Below are positions 38,056-40,620 of a DNA stretch of 40,620 nucleotides, piece by piece. The DNA lies in the NCBI GenBank assembly GCA_038748065.1, contig JBCDJG010000046.1, forward strand, positions 1-40,620, read 5' to 3'. The notes below the pieces were generated by a model. The model was not told the origin of the DNA. It was given only the letters and a program-made list of their open reading frames with translations, and searched no databases. Positions within the stretch are counted from its first letter, which is position 1, and every line of letters starts with the position of its first letter. Made by a program: the position numbers and the translations under genes. Source of the DNA: JBCDJG01 sp038748065 (GTDB taxonomy: Bacteria > Pseudomonadota > Gammaproteobacteria > Pseudomonadales > Halieaceae).

Positions 38056-40377
38056 GTGCGAAGCTGTATCAGTGCCGCGTTATCCGCTGCACTTCTGATG
38101 TCGATGGCCGAGGCACCGTTGATGGCCGCGCCACCCACTCAACCCAACAGCGATAGGGACGTGGTCGAGGAGGTGATTGTCACTGGCACCAAACAGGGCC
38201 TTGGCATACAGAAGACCACTGACTCCGTCGAGGTATTTTCAGAGCAGCGTCTCGAAGATGAGGTCGTGTTCACCATTGGCGAGGCACTGTCGCGAGCGGC
38301 TAATACATCGCTCATCGGCGATAACCTGAACTCCATTAACATTCGCGGTATCAACCGCAACGGCACGGGTGGCGCAGGCCAGGGTCAAGCCATCAACATT
38401 TACATCGACGGCGCACCTGCATCAACCAGTGCGCTGTTTGGGCTACAGTCAATCTGGGATTTGCAGCAAGTAGAAGTCTTGCGCGGTTCGCAGTCAACGG
38501 TTCAGGGCCGCAACGCCATCGCCGGGGCCGTTATCCTGAAATCGAACAGCCCTGCTTATCAGTGGGAGGGCGCGGCCCGCATTCGCGTGGCCGAGTACGG
38601 CACGCGCCAGTACGCCGGCGTGATTTCCGGGCCGCTGTTAGAGAATCAGCTGGCCTTTCGGCTTAGCGCCGACTACCAGAACTTTGACGGCTATGTGACC
38701 GATGCACCCCGTGACCAAACGGTGGACTTTCGGGAAAATCTGTCAACACGCGGCAAACTATTGTGGGAACCCAGCGTACTGCCGGCGCTGAGCACCCAAC
38801 TGACTCTGGAGTACAGCGACCGTACGGTAGGCGCAGACCCTTTTGCATTGGCACCTGGCGCAGGCAACGAGCCCTCTTTCCAGAGCTTCGAACCGACAGA
38901 TCGTGATTCCTTTCCCCGCTACCGGGTCACGAATGACTATGAAACAACGCGCGCTATTGCCGAGCTGACCTACGTAGTGAGCGAATCCATAACGCTCGAG
39001 TTCCTGGCCACGTATGAGGATGTTGATCTCGACAGTATCAGCGAAGACAACGTCACCAGCGCTTTTGCTGACCTCACGCTGGATGGAGACACCAGTGAGG
39101 AGACGGCAACTCTCGAAGCCCGACTAGCGTTTGACTTTGGTAACTGGACGGGACTGCTGGGCGCGTATTATTTCGAGAGTGAATCCGTAGCGGGCAGGGT
39201 AGATACGATTCCCATCGGTACAAACTTCCCCTTTCCCCCAACCCCGCTGGACACCGCAGCCAGGGCGGTATCGAGCCAACAAACAGAGACTGAAAACTAT
39301 GCCTTCTTCACGTCCTGGCGTTTTGAACCCAGCGATACCTGGGCCTTCGATTTCGGGCTGCGTTATGACGTTGAGGAGTTCACAACGCAGCAGCGCGTAG
39401 AGTCTATCGAACTCCTCCCAGACACCTGCTTCGCGACGCTGCCGGGCGATCTCCTAGGCCAGCCGGACGAGGATGAAGTGACCATCCCCTGCAACGTCGG
39501 CGCGAGCCTGCTGTTCCCGCCACCAGAACCGCTACAATCAGACGATTTCGATGCACTGCTACCGCGCGGCGCCGTGAGCTATTTTTTCAACAACGACGTG
39601 TCTGTGTTCGCCAGCCTGCGACGCGGCTATCGGGCCGGCGGCACATTTCTGGCCACTTCAGCCTTTGGCAGCCAGTTTCAGGTTGTGGTGTTTGAGCCAG
39701 AGTTTCTCATTGGCTACGAGCTCGGTTTGCGCAGCAAGTGGTTGGACGGGCGCCTGACCTTTAACGCCACAGCCTTTTACAGCGACTACGAAGACCAGCA
39801 GGTCAGCGTGCAGGATGAGTTAGGGTTTTCGGTGACTTTGAATGCCGGAGAGACCTCACTCTACGGCCTTGAAATCTCCGGCGACTTTTTGGCCAACGAG
39901 GCCTGGAGCTTTTACTACACCGTGGGCCTGCTGGAGACCAATATCGATGACTTTCCGCTCGATGATTTTGCCGCGGAGCCCATCAATCTATCGGGCAACG
40001 CACTGGATCGTTCGCCCTCGCTCTCCTTCACCCTTGGTGCCAACTACGAACACGACAATGGCTTCTTCGCCGGGGCAAGCTTCAATTACACCTCGTCGTC
40101 GGAGTCCGACATTTTTAATCTTGGACCGCGGGAACTGGGTGATGGACTTAGCGAGAGTATCGACTCAGCCTCACTGCTCAACGGGCAGCTAGGCTACGTC
40201 CTGAGCAACTACAGGCTCGCTCTATTCGGCACCAATCTGCTGGATGAGGACGCACCCGAACTCGTGAACTTCGCCGCTTCGGGGGTACTGAGCGACCCGA
40301 GTTTCTTCGCCTTGCAGGCCAGTTTTGGTATTCGACAACCTCGGACGGTTGGCGTCTCGCTGGACTACAGATTTTAA
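38056..40377 (+). CDS. TonB-dependent outer membrane receptor, divergent pair member B
   Basis: A 773-residue receptor from GTG 38056. The signal peptide runs to about residue 25 (ending LMAA). Then come TonB-box-like VEEVIVTGTKQ, plug motifs INIRGINRNGTGGAGQGQA and VEVLRGSQSTVQGRNAIAGA, and a barrel ending in GVSLDYRF. The GTG start is preferred to an upstream ATG at 37987 because AGGGAG stands seven bases before it and because the ATG would lie upstream of the apparent promoter. It is paralogous to receptor A. The Fur-box-like site at its promoter suggests control by iron, which would fit an iron chelate, heme or tetrapyrrole-type ligand, though no heme-receptor motif is seen. Confidence 0.93.
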   Translation: MRSCISAALSAALLMSMAEAPLMAAPPTQPNSDRDVVEEVIVTGTKQGLGIQKTTDSVEVFSEQRLEDEVVFTIGEALSRAANTSLIGDNLNSINIRGINRNGTGGAGQGQAINIYIDGAPASTSALFGLQSIWDLQQVEVLRGSQSTVQGRNAIAGAVILKSNSPAYQWEGAARIRVAEYGTRQYAGVISGPLLENQLAFRLSADYQNFDGYVTDAPRDQTVDFRENLSTRGKLLWEPSVLPALSTQLTLEYSDRTVGADPFALAPGAGNEPSFQSFEPTDRDSFPRYRVTNDYETTRAIAELTYVVSESITLEFLATYEDVDLDSISEDNVTSAFADLTLDGDTSEETATLEARLAFDFGNWTGLLGAYYFESESVAGRVDTIPIGTNFPFPPTPLDTAARAVSSQQTETENYAFFTSWRFEPSDTWAFDFGLRYDVEEFTTQQRVESIELLPDTCFATLPGDLLGQPDEDEVTIPCNVGASLLFPPPEPLQSDDFDALLPRGAVSYFFNNDVSVFASLRRGYRAGGTFLATSAFGSQFQVVVFEPEFLIGYELGLRSKWLDGRLTFNATAFYSDYEDQQVSVQDELGFSVTLNAGETSLYGLEISGDFLANEAWSFYYTVGLLETNIDDFPLDDFAAEPINLSGNALDRSPSLSFTLGANYEHDNGFFAGASFNYTSSSESDIFNLGPRELGDGLSESIDSASLLNGQLGYVLSNYRLALFGTNLLDEDAPELVNFAASGVLSDPSFFALQASFGIRQPRTVGVSLDYRF

Positions 40378-40436
40378 AAGCGACACTGGCAACTGTCCTA
40401 GCCCGGTCTACACTCACTTTGAGTAGTCACTCGTTA

Positions 40437-40451
40437 CGGGTCGTATACCCG
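40437..40451 (+). repeat. Short hairpin before the terminal lipoprotein gene
   Basis: CGGGT and ACCCG arms around CGTAT form a five-base-pair hairpin immediately upstream of the strong ribosome site AAAGGAGG of the next gene. It could modulate translation or end the receptor transcript weakly; no T-run follows. Confidence 0.3.
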
Positions 40452-40463
40452 AAAGGAGGCAGC

Positions 40464-40620
40464 ATGCTTCATGTTCAGAAGCTGCTTGGCGCGGCACTGA
40501 TCAGCCTGGCAATCACCGCCTGCGGTGGTGGTGGCGGTGGCGGCGGAGGCGGGCTAGCCGCCGGTAACTGCTGCAACGAGACCGGCGGCGGCTGCGCCGA
40601 CGGGCCCAATGTCACAGAGG
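40464..40620 (+). CDS. Lipoprotein with a polyglycine linker (partial, runs off the window)
   Basis: An open frame starting at ATG 40464, preceded by AAAGGAGG, continues to the end of the window (52 codons seen). It begins MLHVQKLLGAALISLAITAC, a lipoprotein signal peptide with lipobox ITAC, and is followed directly by about ten consecutive Gly residues, then LAAGNCCNETGGGC. The Gly tract would be a flexible tether from the acylated Cys to a domain outside the window. Downstream domain and function cannot be seen. Confidence 0.75.
   Translation, partial: MLHVQKLLGAALISLAITACGGGGGGGGGGLAAGNCCNETGGGCADGPNVTE

Noticed and set aside
1..40620. CRISPR arrays, tRNA or rRNA genes, insertion sequences, attachment sites
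   Set aside because: Scanning showed no regularly spaced repeats of suitable length, no cloverleaf-like genes, no transposase or integrase and no flanking repeats.

Overview
The window looks like a chromosomal segment of a GC-rich, heterotrophic, aerobic Gram-negative bacterium. The best guess is a marine gammaproteobacterium of the Halieaceae/Spongiibacteraceae kind. Support comes from three TonB-dependent receptors, the long single-chain AceE-type pyruvate dehydrogenase E1, and many oxidoreductases typical of oligotrophic marine degraders. The taxon is inference from gene style. There are no rRNAs, tRNAs, CRISPR arrays or recognisable insertion sequences.

Layout. 1-7.1 kb: a TonB receptor, an aceE without aceF, and a divergent aldehyde dehydrogenase. 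7.1-11.0 kb (minus strand): a TetR regulator, a 22-codon remnant of an epimerase gene, an unusual protein built from two ~200-residue repeats, a small secreted DUF2141 protein and a cytochrome P450. 11.1-12.2 kb (plus): a luciferase-like monooxygenase divergent from TetR, with a palindromic operator candidate between them. 12.2-17.8 kb (minus): a tightly packed six-gene operon: tandem-domain nitrilase, VOC protein, unknown protein, class II aldolase-like protein, TauD-type dioxygenase, small-molecule kinase. 17.9-21.2 kb: an MFS transporter, a LysR regulator and a divergent bicupin protein. 21.3-33.3 kb (minus): a twelve-gene operon, the centrepiece. 33.4-35.4 kb (plus): a membrane protein and an MFS transporter. 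35.4-40.4 kb: two divergent paralogous TonB receptors with a Fur-box-like site between them. The window ends inside a lipoprotein gene.

The twelve-gene operon reads, in order: tandem-domain nitrilase; a protein resembling ferredoxin-dependent bilin reductases; an acyl-CoA-dehydrogenase-fold flavoprotein; aldehyde dehydrogenase; an alpha/beta hydrolase with GHHTG in place of the serine elbow; a maleamate-amidase-like isochorismatase-family amidase; an FAD aromatic-type monooxygenase; an arylmalonate-decarboxylase/maleate-isomerase-family protein without either catalytic cysteine; an MFS transporter; a periplasmic protein; a second decarboxylase/isomerase-family protein with one cysteine; and a GFA-like zinc protein. 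The combination of monooxygenase, hydrolase, maleamate-amidase-like and maleate-isomerase-like proteins recalls the lower nicotinate (nic) route, but the nicX-type ring-cleaving dioxygenase is not here. With the bilin-reductase-like protein and the Fur-like site at a TonB receptor, I propose, as a hypothesis, that the region takes up and degrades a pyrrole- or pyridine-type nitrogen compound, possibly a linear tetrapyrrole (bilin or chlorophyll breakdown product).

Four families occur twice within 25 kb: nitrilase, MFS, decarboxylase/isomerase and TonB receptor. Both nitrilase genes are divergent from transporter genes. Similar AT-rich dyads lie in three control regions (near 17.83, 20.28 and 33.35 kb), with the LysR gene in the middle, suggesting one regulon.
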